From: an uncultured Collinsella sp.
GTDB taxonomy: Bacteria > Actinomycetota > Coriobacteriia > Coriobacteriales > Coriobacteriaceae
Assembly: GCA_958452935.1 (NCBI GenBank)
Contig: CAUDVX010000014.1
Coordinates: 1 to 39,121, forward strand
Reading direction: 5' to 3'
Length of the DNA: 39,121 nt
In this document: in pieces, positions 1 through 8,741 of the stretch
Layout of the letters: each line of letters begins with the position of its first letter
Numbering within the stretch: the stretch's first letter is position 1
The notes under the pieces: generated by a model
Told to the model about the DNA's origin: nothing
Databases searched by the model: none
The model's input: the letters and a program-made list of their open reading frames with translations, nothing else
Program-made: the position numbers and the translations under genes

Positions 1-263
1 CCCTCAAGTTTTTGGATGACGAGAGCATGGACAAGCTGGAGGCCGCCATGGCGGCGGGAGACGCCGAAGGTGCGTTTATGGCAGCGCACACGCTCAAGGG
101 CGTGAGCCAAAACCTGGGATTCGATAATCTGTACGAGCCGGCGGTCGTGGTAACCGAAGCACTGCGTGGTGCCGATGCCGTTGACGGCGCTCGCGAGGGG
201 ATGCATGCGCTGCAGCAGCAATATGCGGCCACGTTGTCGGCCCTGCGCGAGGCGGCCGAATAA
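1..263 (+). CDS. Hpt-domain phosphotransfer protein, C-terminal part (5' end outside window)
   Basis: The reading frame is already open at the left edge, so this is the C-terminal part of a longer protein; the TTG at position 12 is probably internal. About 86 residues are visible. The motif AHTLKGVSQNLGF matches the histidine phosphotransfer (Hpt) consensus HxLKG, with the phospho-accepting His in the centre of an alpha-helical bundle, followed by a second helix ending in LREAAE. Hpt modules relay phosphate between a hybrid sensor kinase or diguanylate-cyclase-type receiver and a response regulator. Whether this is a stand-alone Hpt or the tail of a hybrid kinase cannot be decided here. It ends at TAA 261-263 and is followed by a strong terminator, so it is the last gene of its transcript. 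Confidence 0.75.
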   Translation, partial: LKFLDDESMDKLEAAMAAGDAEGAFMAAHTLKGVSQNLGFDNLYEPAVVVTEALRGADAVDGAREGMHALQQQYAATLSALREAAE

Positions 264-306
264 GAGCTCGCGGGCCTTGGGCTGCGTTGCCGGCCTCATA
301 TAGACA

Positions 307-350
307 AAAGAGCGCCCCGCCGGACCATGTGGCCGGCGGGGCGCCCTTTT
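307..350. terminator. Bidirectional rho-independent terminator
   Basis: A perfect 12-bp stem (312-323 with 333-344) closes a 9-nt loop. It is flanked by AAAAG on the left and CCCTTTT on the right, so it can terminate the plus-strand Hpt transcript and the minus-strand ABC/amidotransferase operon, which converge here. Confidence 0.85.
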
Positions 351-369
351 GTGTTGTGCTGTCCGTGAA

Positions 370-1179
370 CTAACGAGCCTGCTTGACCTTTGCCGCCGCC
401 TCGACAAACGACTTCCACAGGTTAAAGTCGGTCTCGAGCGTCTTCCACGTGTACTCAGGGTGCCATTGCACGCCTAGACAGAATGGCTGGCCTTCGACTT
501 CGATGCACTCGGGAACGCCGTCGGTTGCCTTGGCGACCAAGCGCGTGCTTTTACCCAGACGGTCGACGCAGCAGTGATGTGCCGAGTTGGTCTGGATCAG
601 CCTGTGCCCACCAACCGCGCGCTCCAGCAGCGAGCCCGGCACGACCTCGACGGGGTGCACGGGATCGTTGAGCACGTGGGTATGGCGCCACTGCGTGCGG
701 CCCTCGCACGCACCCAGGCTCGGCACGTCCATGCACAGGGTGCCACCGGTGGCGACGTTGAGCAGCTGCGTGCCGCGGCAGGTGGTAAAGAGCGGCTTTT
801 TGGCGCGGAGCACCTCGTCGACCAGCTTGAACTCAAAACTATCGCGGATCTCGCAGCAGAGGGTGGGGTCGTAGGGTCGATCGTCGTCCCAACGTTTGGG
901 ATTGACATCGGGGCCGCCGGGAATAGCGATACCGTCGGCGATTTCCACGTAATGACGGATAACGTCGACGTCTTCGGTAATGGACATCTGCAGCGGTAGG
1001 CCGCCAGCGGCAAGAATGGCGTCGACAAAGACACTTGCGATTTCCTCGTTGGGGGAGAGCATCTCGGTTAAAAACGGTTCTGCCTCTTCCCAGCGCGGTG
1101 CGACGAGGATGAGTGGGCGGTCGGCGGGGGCGACGTCGACGTGCGGGGTGTATGACGATGAAGTGCGAGTTCCGATCAT
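370..1179 (-). CDS. Gamma-glutamyl-gamma-aminobutyrate hydrolase family (class I glutamine amidotransferase fold, peptidase C26)
   Basis: A 269-residue cytoplasmic hydrolase. The nucleophile elbow TTCRGTQ (Cys134) and the GVQWHPE motif (His240, Glu242) form the expected Cys-His-Glu triad; IPGGPDVNP at 86-94 is the typical loop of PuuD-like proteins. The family cleaves gamma-glutamyl amide bonds, for example gamma-glutamyl-GABA in putrescine breakdown or folate polyglutamates. It starts 51 bp after the ABC ATPase stop on the same strand, with no terminator between, so it is probably the last gene of the amino-acid transporter operon. That suggests, by inference, that the transporter brings in glutamine or a gamma-glutamyl compound that this enzyme opens. 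No synthetase domain is fused, so it is a stand-alone hydrolase. Exact substrate unknown. Confidence 0.85.
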   Translation of the reverse strand: MIGTRTSSSYTPHVDVAPADRPLILVAPRWEEAEPFLTEMLSPNEEIASVFVDAILAAGGLPLQMSITEDVDVIRHYVEIADGIAIPGGPDVNPKRWDDDRPYDPTLCCEIRDSFEFKLVDEVLRAKKPLFTTCRGTQLLNVATGGTLCMDVPSLGACEGRTQWRHTHVLNDPVHPVEVVPGSLLERAVGGHRLIQTNSAHHCCVDRLGKSTRLVAKATDGVPECIEVEGQPFCLGVQWHPEYTWKTLETDFNLWKSFVEAAAKVKQAR

Positions 1180-1230
1180 AGGTGTAACTTTCGAGTTTGG
1201 ATGGGCATGGCTGGCGGGTGGGCGGTCTGG

Positions 1231-1995
<765 letters not shown>

Positions 1996-2031
1996 GGTGC
2001 TCGGCTCCTTATGACTCGAAATGGTAAAGCG

Positions 2032-2865
2032 TTAGCGGATGATGGTCGCGCCGGTCTTGTGCGAAACATAGACAGCGGCCTTGTTGATCGCGACGTTGAT
2101 GAGGATGTAGATGACCGCGATTACCAGGTAGACCGACACGAGGGCGTCGTAGTTGGTAATGAGCACGCGGGCGTTTTGCATGAGGTCGGGGTAGCTCACA
2201 ACGTAGGCGACGGTGGTGTCCTTGACCACGACTACAAGTTGTGAGATCAACGACGGAATGATAAACCGAATAGCCTGCGGCAACACGATTTTAAAGGTGA
2301 TTTTAGCCTTGGAGAGACCGAGCGCCTGGGCGGCTTCGACCTGGCCGCGCGGCACGGCGTTGACGCCGGCACGGAAGATCTCGGCAAGTACGCCGGCTGC
2401 AGCGAGCGCGACAGGAAGCGTGAGCATCCAAAACGACGGCAGCGCGATCTTGTACTGGGGCAGCACCAAAAAGAAGAAGTAGATGAACAGCAGACTCGGC
2501 ACGCCGCGGAAGAAATCGGTGAGCACGCGGCAGACCAGCTGCAGCGGCTTAATGTCGCTGGTACGGCCGAGCATAAGGGCTAAGCCCAGCACCAGCGCGA
2601 TGGCGCCAGCGGTGAGTGCGACTTTAACGGTGCCCTCAAAGCCGGCAAGCAGGAACTTCCAGGTGGTGAGGTGTGTAAAGAAATACCAATAGTGGACCGA
2701 AAGCTGGCCGGTCACATAAAAGCGCTGCAACACGAGGACGACGAGCGCGGCGACGGCAACAAGCGAGATGGCGGTGCCGATGCGAATCTTGGCGCGCATC
2801 TTGGGGCCGGGAGCCTCGTAGAGCGCATCGCGCATGGTGAGCGCAGAGGTGGAATGCTTGCTCAT
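2032..2865 (-). CDS. Polar amino-acid ABC transporter permease (HisM/GlnP type), second subunit
   Basis: 277 residues with a cytoplasmic N-terminus of about 30 residues, then five or so hydrophobic segments. The conserved cytoplasmic EAA loop reads QVEAAQALGLSKAKI followed by VLPQAIR, where the ATPase docks. Its ATG overlaps the stop of the neighbouring permease by 4 bp (ATGA), so the two permeases are translationally coupled and most likely form a heterodimeric channel. The longer N-terminus than its partner is common for one of the two subunits. Confidence 0.93.
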   Translation of the reverse strand: MSKHSTSALTMRDALYEAPGPKMRAKIRIGTAISLVAVAALVVLVLQRFYVTGQLSVHYWYFFTHLTTWKFLLAGFEGTVKVALTAGAIALVLGLALMLGRTSDIKPLQLVCRVLTDFFRGVPSLLFIYFFFLVLPQYKIALPSFWMLTLPVALAAAGVLAEIFRAGVNAVPRGQVEAAQALGLSKAKITFKIVLPQAIRFIIPSLISQLVVVVKDTTVAYVVSYPDLMQNARVLITNYDALVSVYLVIAVIYILINVAINKAAVYVSHKTGATIIR

Positions 2866-3521
2866 CGGAGGATCCTCACCTTCTTATCGATGTAGTTGCC
2901 AATGTGGCTCACCACAAAGGCCGTGCCCAGGTAGCCGAGCGCCGAGATAAAGAACGCGGCGACGCCGCCGAGCGAGCGCGTGTTGATGTAGCTCACCACG
3001 CCGGTGAGCTCCTGCGGTTTAAGCGGCACCTGACTGCCGAGCGCGGTGGTGAGCATGACGGCGATAAAGAGGTTGGTCATGGGCAGCACGCTCGAGCGCA
3101 GCGCCTGCGGAATCACGATTTTGGCGAGGATGCGGTTAAAGCTCATGCCCAGCGAACGTGCTGCTTCCACCTGGCCGACGCCGACGGTGTTGATGCCGCT
3201 CATAAAGTTCTCGGAACCAAAGGCCGAGCCCAAAAGGACCGTGGCGACGATAACGCAGGTGCGGTAGGGCAGGACGACCTTGAGCGGCGGCAGCGCATAG
3301 ACGACGATGATGAGCAGCGCGATGCCGGGGATGTTACGGAAGACCTGGACATACAGGTCGCCAAAGACGCGCAGCGGCTTGAGCGGCGACACGCGCATCA
3401 CGGTGACGGCGACAGCCAGCACCATGGCGATGGCAAACGATTCAAGCGTCATGCCCCAGGTTGCTAGCAGCGCGTCGATATAGTTCTGGCCATAGAGCGA
3501 CCAGAGCTCGGAGAGACTCAT
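2862..3521 (-). CDS. Polar amino-acid ABC transporter permease (HisQ/GlnP type), first subunit
   Basis: 219 residues, the usual size of a short HisQ-type permease, with about five membrane segments and the EAA loop QVEAARSLGMSFNRI followed by VIPQALR. A strong ribosome binding site (GGGAGG, 7 nt before the ATG) supports the start. It follows the binding-protein gene after a 138-bp gap that contains a hairpin, and overlaps the next permease by 4 bp. Confidence 0.93.
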   Translation of the reverse strand: MSLSELWSLYGQNYIDALLATWGMTLESFAIAMVLAVAVTVMRVSPLKPLRVFGDLYVQVFRNIPGIALLIIVVYALPPLKVVLPYRTCVIVATVLLGSAFGSENFMSGINTVGVGQVEAARSLGMSFNRILAKIVIPQALRSSVLPMTNLFIAVMLTTALGSQVPLKPQELTGVVSYINTRSLGGVAAFFISALGYLGTAFVVSHIGNYIDKKVRILR

Positions 3522-3545
3522 GCGGACCTCCCGCCGATAAGGAAA

Positions 3546-3571
3546 GGGGCTCCCGTGTGTACGGAAGCCCC
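3546..3571 (-). terminator. Intercistronic hairpin, probable partial terminator / mRNA stabiliser
   Basis: GGGGCT (3546-3551) pairs with AGCCCC (3566-3571); the inner CCGT/ACGG extends the stem after one mismatch. On the minus strand it is followed by TTTCCTT, a weak T tract. Lying between the binding-protein gene and the permeases, it probably reduces read-through or protects the upstream mRNA so that more binding protein than permease is made, a known arrangement in ABC operons. Confidence 0.55.
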
Positions 3572-3659
3572 GACAACTCAGTGAGGAAACAGTTTACCGC
3601 AATAAAGCGCATCATGCGTTTCCATATGGTTTCGTTGCGGCCGTTACCAGGCTCGCTGC

Positions 3660-4655
3660 CTAGGCCCCGATCTCGGGCAGCTCGGGAACATTGGTGTCGC
3701 CCGTACGGTCGCCGATGCAGATCTGCCACAGCTCGGTCCAGGTGCCATCGTCCTCGATCTTCTTAAGGAAGTCGTTGACAAAGGCGACGCCGTCGGAATC
3801 GAGCGGCAGACCGATGCCATAGGGCTCCTTGCTGCCGAAGGGCTTGCCGGCGATCTTGTACTTGCCGGGCTCGCGGACCAGGGCGCTCTGCTGCATGTTG
3901 TTATCGATGACGTAGGCGTCAACGCGGCCCTGCTGGAGTGCCTGGCGGGCCTCCTCGTCAGTCTTGAACTCCTGCTGGCTGGCCTTGGGGGCGAACTCCT
4001 CCAGGATAGCGGGGCCGTTGGAGCCGGACTGGACGGCGACGTTCTTGTCGGCCAGGTCGTCGACGCTCTTGATGTCGTCGTTATCGGCGAGTACCAGGAT
4101 GGCCTGCTGGGTGTAGTAGTAGGGACCGGCAAAGGAGACGAGCTTCTTGCGCTCATCGGTAATGGTGTAGGTGGCAAAGACAGCGTCGACCTGGCCGTTC
4201 TGCAGGACGGACTCACGCGTGTCCGAGGTTACCTGGGTGATCTCGACCTTGTTCTCGCCCAGGATGTAGTTGGACAGGAGCTGTGCGATACCGGCGTCGA
4301 AGCCGCGGGTCTGACCGTCTTTCTCGTTGAGGAGGGAGAAGAGCGTGGAGGTCTGAACGCCACCGATCTTAAAGACGCCGGCGTCCTTGACGGCCGTGGC
4401 CCAGGTGCTGGCGGCGATGGCGTCGTCATCGGCCTTGGGGCCGTTGTCGACGAGCTTGTCGAATGCCTTAGCGTCGAGCGTGGTGGAAGCCTCGGTATCA
4501 TTGGAGCTCTTGGAAGAGCCGGCGGCGGAACCCTTGTCGGCCTCGGCGCTGGTGTCGGAGCAGCCGGCAAGACCAAGGCCGGCGACGGTTGCGAAGGTGG
4601 CGGCAACGAAGCCGCGGCGGTCGAGAACGACCTGCTGGGAGAGGTTCTTGCTCAT
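3660..4655 (-). CDS. Polar amino-acid ABC transporter substrate-binding lipoprotein (SBP_bac_3)
   Basis: 331 residues. The N-terminus carries DRRGFVAATF (12-21), which resembles a twin-arginine signal, followed by a hydrophobic stretch and the lipobox LAGC with Cys32, so the mature protein is lipid-anchored outside the membrane. A Ser/Asp/Ala-rich linker (33-60) precedes the type II binding-protein fold, recognisable from GFDAGIAQLL, the DAVFATYTIT hinge region, FAGPYYYTQQAILV and GIGLPLDSD near the C-terminus. It delivers a polar amino acid to the permeases downstream. It is first in the operon behind a good promoter and a GAAAGGTG ribosome binding site. The twin Arg may be fortuitous: many actinobacterial lipoproteins carry it. 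Confidence 0.93.
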   Translation of the reverse strand: MSKNLSQQVVLDRRGFVAATFATVAGLGLAGCSDTSAEADKGSAAGSSKSSNDTEASTTLDAKAFDKLVDNGPKADDDAIAASTWATAVKDAGVFKIGGVQTSTLFSLLNEKDGQTRGFDAGIAQLLSNYILGENKVEITQVTSDTRESVLQNGQVDAVFATYTITDERKKLVSFAGPYYYTQQAILVLADNDDIKSVDDLADKNVAVQSGSNGPAILEEFAPKASQQEFKTDEEARQALQQGRVDAYVIDNNMQQSALVREPGKYKIAGKPFGSKEPYGIGLPLDSDGVAFVNDFLKKIEDDGTWTELWQICIGDRTGDTNVPELPEIGA

Positions 4656-4698
4656 GGTAGAACACCTTTCTCAATAAAATCCCTAGCGGTTGAGTAGA

Positions 4699-4728
4699 GT
4701 TATACCCTATCGCGCTCAAATGGGTCAA
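4699..4728 (-). promoter_or_regulatory. Sigma70-type promoter of the ABC operon
   Basis: On the minus strand, -35 TTGACC (4723-4728) and -10 TATAAC (4699-4704) are separated by 18 bp, about 45 bp upstream of the binding-protein ATG. Both hexamers match consensus at 5 of 6 positions. Confidence 0.7.
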
Positions 4729-4774
4729 CACGAAATAACTCAGAAACATACTTACCTTATGGGTTATTGTATCT

Positions 4775-4810
4775 ACCAAAAAGGGACAGGCACCTTCGTG
4801 GTGGTTCTTG
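4775..4810 (+). repeat. REP-like hairpin, GGGACAGG family (copy a)
   Basis: ACCA-AA-AAAGG (from 4775) faces CCTTCGTGGT (4793-4802) around GGGACAGGCA. It matches the copy at 26052-26090 over about 30 bp in the same orientation. Unlike the other copies it does not abut a stop codon; it lies in the gap between the ABC operon and the DXS-like gene. Confidence 0.6.
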
Positions 4811-4838
4811 CAGATGTGGCGGCCTGCCTCGCTGCTTT

Positions 4839-5055
4839 GTCTCAATCTGTAACAGTTAGACGAGGAAATGGGTTCTACCTGTTACAGATTGAGATTTTCT
4901 CTTCAGGGGAATTCGAATGTCTCAATCTGTAACATCTGGACGGCCAAAAGGTCTCTATCTGTTACAGATTGAGACAAAGGTCTGGGACTAAGACGTCTTA
5001 TCTAGATCTGTAACAGTTAGACGGGAATTCGGGCCCTAGATGTTACAGATTGAGA
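4839..5055. repeat. Array of six alternating 15-16 bp repeats forming three tandem hairpins
   Basis: The core TCTCAATCTGTAACA occurs at 4840, 4920 and (two changes) 5001; its reverse complement TGTTACAGATTGAGA occurs at 4880, 4960 and 5041. Starts are spaced about 40 bp, so orientation alternates and three hairpins repeat every 80-81 bp. Spacers are 23, 25, 25, 26 and 25 nt. The three loop spacers resemble each other: GACG occurs at the same offset after AACA, and CTA shortly before TGTTACAG. They can extend each stem by four pairs (TAGA/TCTA, TGGA/TCTA, TTAG/CTAG). This looks like an amplified structured element, either RNA hairpins or a protein-binding array. No gene lies in it. Confidence 0.85.
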
Positions 5056-5073
5056 TAATTGAGCTGTGAAAAC

Positions 5074-5111
5074 AAAAACCTCCGCAGGGGTGCTTCCCTT
5101 GCGGAGGTTTT
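5074..5111 (-). terminator. Rho-independent terminator of the DXS-like gene
   Basis: AAAACCTCCGCA (5075-5086) pairs with TGCGGAGGTTTT (5100-5111). On the minus strand the stem is followed by TTTTTGTTTT and starts 1 nt after the stop codon at 5113-5115. Confidence 0.9.
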
Positions 5112-5112
5112 C

Positions 5113-6894
5113 TTACTCGTTGAGTAGCCTTACGGCTTCGGCGGCTATGTTCTCGACCGTCATGCCGTTCTGCGCGAGCAGTTCGTTGGGGTCGTAGCGG
5201 TCGGGGAAGCCCTTGGCGATGCCGAAGGTGCGCGTGCGCAACTGCGTGCATGCCAGATAACATGCCACGCGCTCGCCCCAGCCGCCGTCCAAGATGCCGT
5301 CCTCGAGGGTGACGACAACGCGATGCTCGGCAGCAAGGCTATCGAGGAACTCGCGGTCAAGCTCGGTTGCAAAGCGAGGGTTGACGAGCGTGGCCTCGAT
5401 ACCGTACTCGGCAGCCAAGCGGTTTGCCACGCGCTCGCCCGGCTCAAAGAAATCGCCAAGTGCGAGCACGGCAACGTCGCGACCCTGGCGCACCACGTTG
5501 TAGCGAACGGCGCTGTAGTCGGTGTCTTCGGCGGGCGCAAGGTCGGGACGGCTCACCAGGCCGATGCCCGGTACGCGGATCGACACAGGATGCTCGCGGT
5601 GGTCGAGCGACCAGGTCAGCATGGACAGATATTCCTCCATGCAGGCCGGCGCCAAGTAATGCATGTTGGGAAGTCCGCCCAGCATGGAAATATCAAAGAA
5701 CGAAAGGTGCGTCTCGGACGTGGTGCCAAAGATTGACGCACCAAACACCAGGATGGTTGCGGGGGCGTCGTTGAGGCACAGGTCGTGCCACAGCTCGTCG
5801 TAGGCGCGCTGCAAAAACGTGCCGTACACACCAAAGACTGGCTTGGCGCCCGAGTGCGCAAGCGCGGTGGCAAAGGTCACGGCGTGCTCCTCGGCAATGC
5901 CCACATCGACGAACTGTTTGCCGGCGGCAGCGCGAAGTTCGGGTGTAAAGCCCATGATGTAGGGCGTGGCGGCCGTGATGCCCACGACCTGCGGATCGCG
6001 CTCGATGGCGGCGCTGAGCGCCTCGCCCGTAATATCGGCATAGGTGCGCGGTGCGGGCTCGCTCGGATGGCCCGGGCAGAGCTTGCGGCCGGTCGCCATG
6101 TCAAAGGGCCCTACGTGATGCCAGCGCTCGGGGTCGTTTTGGGCTGGCTCAAAGCCCATGCCCTTGGCGGTCGAGACGTGCAGCACGATGGGGTGGTCGA
6201 TGTCGCGCAGCTCCTGCAGCGCGTCGACGAGGGCCAACACATCGTTACCGGCGTCCAGATAGCGGTAATCGAGCCCCATCGCGCGGAAAACGTTGCGCTC
6301 ACAGGTACCGTTGCTGGCGCGCAGCTCGGCCAGATTGCGATACAGGCCGCCATGGTTCTCGGCAATGGACTGGTCGTTATCGTTGACGATGATGATCAGG
6401 TTGCTATCGAGTTCGGCCGCATTGTTAAAGCCCTCAAACGCCAAGCCGCCCGAAAGCGAGCCGTCGCCAATAACAGTAATGACGTTATACGTGTCGCCCG
6501 CCAGGTCGCGCGCGTGGGCAAGGCCGCAGCCCAGGCTCACCGACGTGGAGGTATGGCCCATGGCGAACAGGTCGTGCTCGGACTCGTCGGGATTGGCAAA
6601 GCCAGAAGCTTCACCATAACGCTCCGGATCGATATAAGTGTACGCGCGCCCGGTCAGCGCCTTGTGGGCGTAGGTCTGGTGTGAAACGTCAAAGACAATT
6701 TTGTCGGTGGGGGAGTTAAACACGCGATGAAGCGCAACCGTAAGCTCAACGACGCCCAAGTTGGGGGCAACGTGTCCGCCGACAGCGGCGGAGCTTTCGA
6801 GGATTGCCTGACGGATCTCGCCGCAGAGCAGCGGAAGCTCGGCGCGGTCGAGAGCCTTGACGTCCTCGGGCGTTGTCGTTTGCGTAAGCAGCAT
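5113..6894 (-). CDS. DXS-like thiamine-diphosphate enzyme (1-deoxy-D-xylulose-5-phosphate synthase family, short divergent form)
   Basis: 593 residues, against about 620 for typical DXS. ThDP binding is clear: VIGDGSLSGG followed by NDND, FDVSHQTYAHK with the conserved His, GHTSTSVSLG, and GIAEEHAVTF with the catalytic Glu335. YGTFLQRAYDE is also kept. Three canonical DXS stretches differ. The region before the usual YxGPxDGHD is about 40 residues shorter and reads YRYLDAGND, so the His is replaced by Asn. The DRAGxVGxDGxTHxG substrate segment reads GASIFGTTSETHLSF. YPRG reads RVPG. The protein may be a true DXS making the isoprenoid/thiamine/pyridoxal precursor, or a related synthase with another acceptor. 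The ATG has GGAG 12 nt upstream; the gene is monocistronic with its own terminator. Confidence 0.75.
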   Translation of the reverse strand: MLLTQTTTPEDVKALDRAELPLLCGEIRQAILESSAAVGGHVAPNLGVVELTVALHRVFNSPTDKIVFDVSHQTYAHKALTGRAYTYIDPERYGEASGFANPDESEHDLFAMGHTSTSVSLGCGLAHARDLAGDTYNVITVIGDGSLSGGLAFEGFNNAAELDSNLIIIVNDNDQSIAENHGGLYRNLAELRASNGTCERNVFRAMGLDYRYLDAGNDVLALVDALQELRDIDHPIVLHVSTAKGMGFEPAQNDPERWHHVGPFDMATGRKLCPGHPSEPAPRTYADITGEALSAAIERDPQVVGITAATPYIMGFTPELRAAAGKQFVDVGIAEEHAVTFATALAHSGAKPVFGVYGTFLQRAYDELWHDLCLNDAPATILVFGASIFGTTSETHLSFFDISMLGGLPNMHYLAPACMEEYLSMLTWSLDHREHPVSIRVPGIGLVSRPDLAPAEDTDYSAVRYNVVRQGRDVAVLALGDFFEPGERVANRLAAEYGIEATLVNPRFATELDREFLDSLAAEHRVVVTLEDGILDGGWGERVACYLACTQLRTRTFGIAKGFPDRYDPNELLAQNGMTVENIAAEAVRLLNE

Positions 6895-7122
6895 CGTTGT
6901 GGGTTACTCCATGCGAATCGAGCGCCGGCGCTCCCTCGGCCGGCACAATTGCACAAAACAGTCTCGCACATTTTGGCGTTTGATATGTGACGGCGGCGCG
7001 GTAATTCGCCAACTGGCGGGGCAAAACGTTTTGTCCGATGCCATACTGGTAGATTCGATGATGATTTTATTCCATGCGTGCAGGCCGTGGCTTGTCGCCG
7101 TGAGTCGCTGGAAGGAGGCAGC
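6895..7122. promoter_or_regulatory. Divergent intergenic region with palindromes
   Basis: 228 bp between the divergently transcribed DXS-like and HD-domain genes. It holds a 14-bp GC palindrome (GAGCGCCGGCGCTC, 6918-6931) near the minus-strand ribosome binding site, and two adjacent perfect palindromes, CGCCAACTGGCG (7007-7018) and CAAAACGTTTTG (7022-7033), which could be operators for either gene. No clear promoter hexamers with good spacing were found. Confidence 0.4.
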
Positions 7123-7659
7123 ATGTCCGATGTCGTTCGTGCCGAGAAAATCGCGTGCGAAGTAGACCATGCTGCCCGTCAACTGGCACAGGCGGGCCGT
7201 CTGGACCTGACGCGCGAGTTTATCCAGCATGGTGACGTGACGGTCTATACACATGTGACCTCGGTAGCGCGGGCAAGCCTGTCCTTTGCCGAGCACCTGG
7301 GCCGCGTCGGTGTCTCTGTCGACCGCGCCTCGTTGCTGCGCGGGGCCCTGCTGCACGATTACTTTCTCTATGACTGGCACGATCCCGACCCAAGCCATCG
7401 GCTGCATGGCTTTCGCCATCCGTTTTTTGCCCTGGCACGTGCGGAGGAAGATTTTGAGCTGACGCCGCGCGAACGGAATATTATCGTGCGTCATATGTTT
7501 CCGCTGGTACCGGTGCCGCCGACGTGTCGTGAGGCTTGGATTGTATGCCTGGCAGATAAATGGTGCGCGTTGCGCGAGACGGTCAACGGCCGCCTGCCGC
7601 GCAAGGACAAGGCGGACGATGGCATGAGTGGCGAATCGAGCGAAAAGAGGAGAGGGTAG
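7123..7659 (+). CDS. HD-domain phosphohydrolase-like protein
   Basis: 178 residues from the ATG at 7123, chosen because AAGGAGG lies 4 nt upstream; an earlier in-frame ATG at 7078 has no such site. HD-superfamily metal ligands are visible: YTHVTSVAR (His44), GALLHDYFLYDW (His78-Asp79), VRHMFP (His124) and CLADKW (Asp145). The family hydrolyses phosphate esters or nucleotides with a divalent metal; substrate unknown. The next gene starts 3 bp after the stop, indicating a two-gene operon with the CmpB-type membrane protein, a pairing I recall from other anaerobes. Confidence 0.8.
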   Translation: MSDVVRAEKIACEVDHAARQLAQAGRLDLTREFIQHGDVTVYTHVTSVARASLSFAEHLGRVGVSVDRASLLRGALLHDYFLYDWHDPDPSHRLHGFRHPFFALARAEEDFELTPRERNIIVRHMFPLVPVPPTCREAWIVCLADKWCALRETVNGRLPRKDKADDGMSGESSEKRRG

Positions 7660-7662
7660 ACG

Positions 7663-8682
7663 GTGGAAACCGCGATCGGCATGGCATTTGACGGCGCGAC
7701 GCTTGCCACCTGTCCGCTCTCGGCACTGGTGCTCTCGTTTGTCTTTTACGGGTTTTGCGGCTGGGCGTGGGAGTCGACAGTATGCGCCATGCTCAACCAC
7801 GGACGCTTCGCCAACAGTGGCTTTTTGCTGGGGCCGTGTTGTCCTATCTATGGTGTGGGCGGCATTGCCTGCTGGCTTTTGCTGCGCGGGATTCCGGATG
7901 CGTCGAGCCAGTTTGTCGCTGCAGCGCTCGTATGCAGCGTGATTGAGTACAGCGTGGGCGTGCTGTTGGAAAAAACAACGGGCGCTCGCTTTTGGGACTA
8001 TTCGCACCTGCCGTTTAACCTGCACGGGCGCATCTGCCTGTACTGGGCCTGCGCGTTTGGCCTGGGTGCGCTGTGCATTTGCCGTTTAGTGGAGCCGGCA
8101 TTGCTGGGGCTGCTTGGCCATCTGCCGGTGCTGATTGTGCGGCTGTCCGCCTTTATTGTCGCGGTCGCGATGATGGTCGACGCGGTGTGCTCGTTGGCGA
8201 GCTGGCGGCGTCTGTCCGATCAGCTGGAGCGCGTGCGCGCCGACCTTGCCGACCGCATCAATGAGTCGCTCGCCGATGCGTCCGACTCCATGCTCGAACG
8301 TATTCCCGATTCGGCGATCGACTCGGTGGCACAGACGCATATCCGCAGCCGTGCCGTTAACGCGTGGCTGGCCGAGCTGGGCGATGCGACGCTCGATGCC
8401 CTGCGCGAGAAGGCTTCGATGCCGACGTTTATTTCGGATGGTGCTCGCGGCCTGGCGCTCGCTGCCCGCCGCGTGGCCGATGCCGCGCCGAGCATGCCAC
8501 GTCCGTCGCTCAGTCGTCGCCTTGCCGGTAAGTGCATGAGCCGTCCGGTACCGAGCGTGTCACTCAGTCGTCGTGACCTGCGCTTTTTCAATGCCTTCCC
8601 GCGTCTGCGCATCAATCGCTACGAAGGTGTTATTCGAGCAACTAATCTCCGCGACCGCGCCCACGAGCTGTTTCGTCGCTAG
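7663..8682 (+). CDS. CmpB-type putative ABC-transporter membrane protein (PF06541-like)
   Basis: 339 residues. The first 170 residues hold about five membrane segments with the family motifs YGFCGWAWEST, GFLLGPCCPIYG, EKTTGARFWDYS and LHGRICLYW. The C-terminal half (from about 185) is soluble, charged and predicted helical. Transport activity in this family is an annotation convention rather than shown. The GTG at 7663 is preferred because an AGGAGAGGG ribosome binding site lies just upstream; ATG 7681 is an alternative. It is translationally close to the HD-domain gene, suggesting a shared membrane-associated role. Confidence 0.75.
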   Translation: METAIGMAFDGATLATCPLSALVLSFVFYGFCGWAWESTVCAMLNHGRFANSGFLLGPCCPIYGVGGIACWLLLRGIPDASSQFVAAALVCSVIEYSVGVLLEKTTGARFWDYSHLPFNLHGRICLYWACAFGLGALCICRLVEPALLGLLGHLPVLIVRLSAFIVAVAMMVDAVCSLASWRRLSDQLERVRADLADRINESLADASDSMLERIPDSAIDSVAQTHIRSRAVNAWLAELGDATLDALREKASMPTFISDGARGLALAARRVADAAPSMPRPSLSRRLAGKCMSRPVPSVSLSRRDLRFFNAFPRLRINRYEGVIRATNLRDRAHELFRR

Positions 8683-8741
8683 CCGGGACGTGCGCGCTCA
8701 CGGCTCCCTTGCTCGCGTATTTCCCGTTCGTTTCGCACCCG

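Noticed and set aside
4839..5055. CRISPR array
   Set aside because: Repeats are only 15-16 bp, alternate in orientation, and the loop spacers are related to each other. There are no cas genes nearby.
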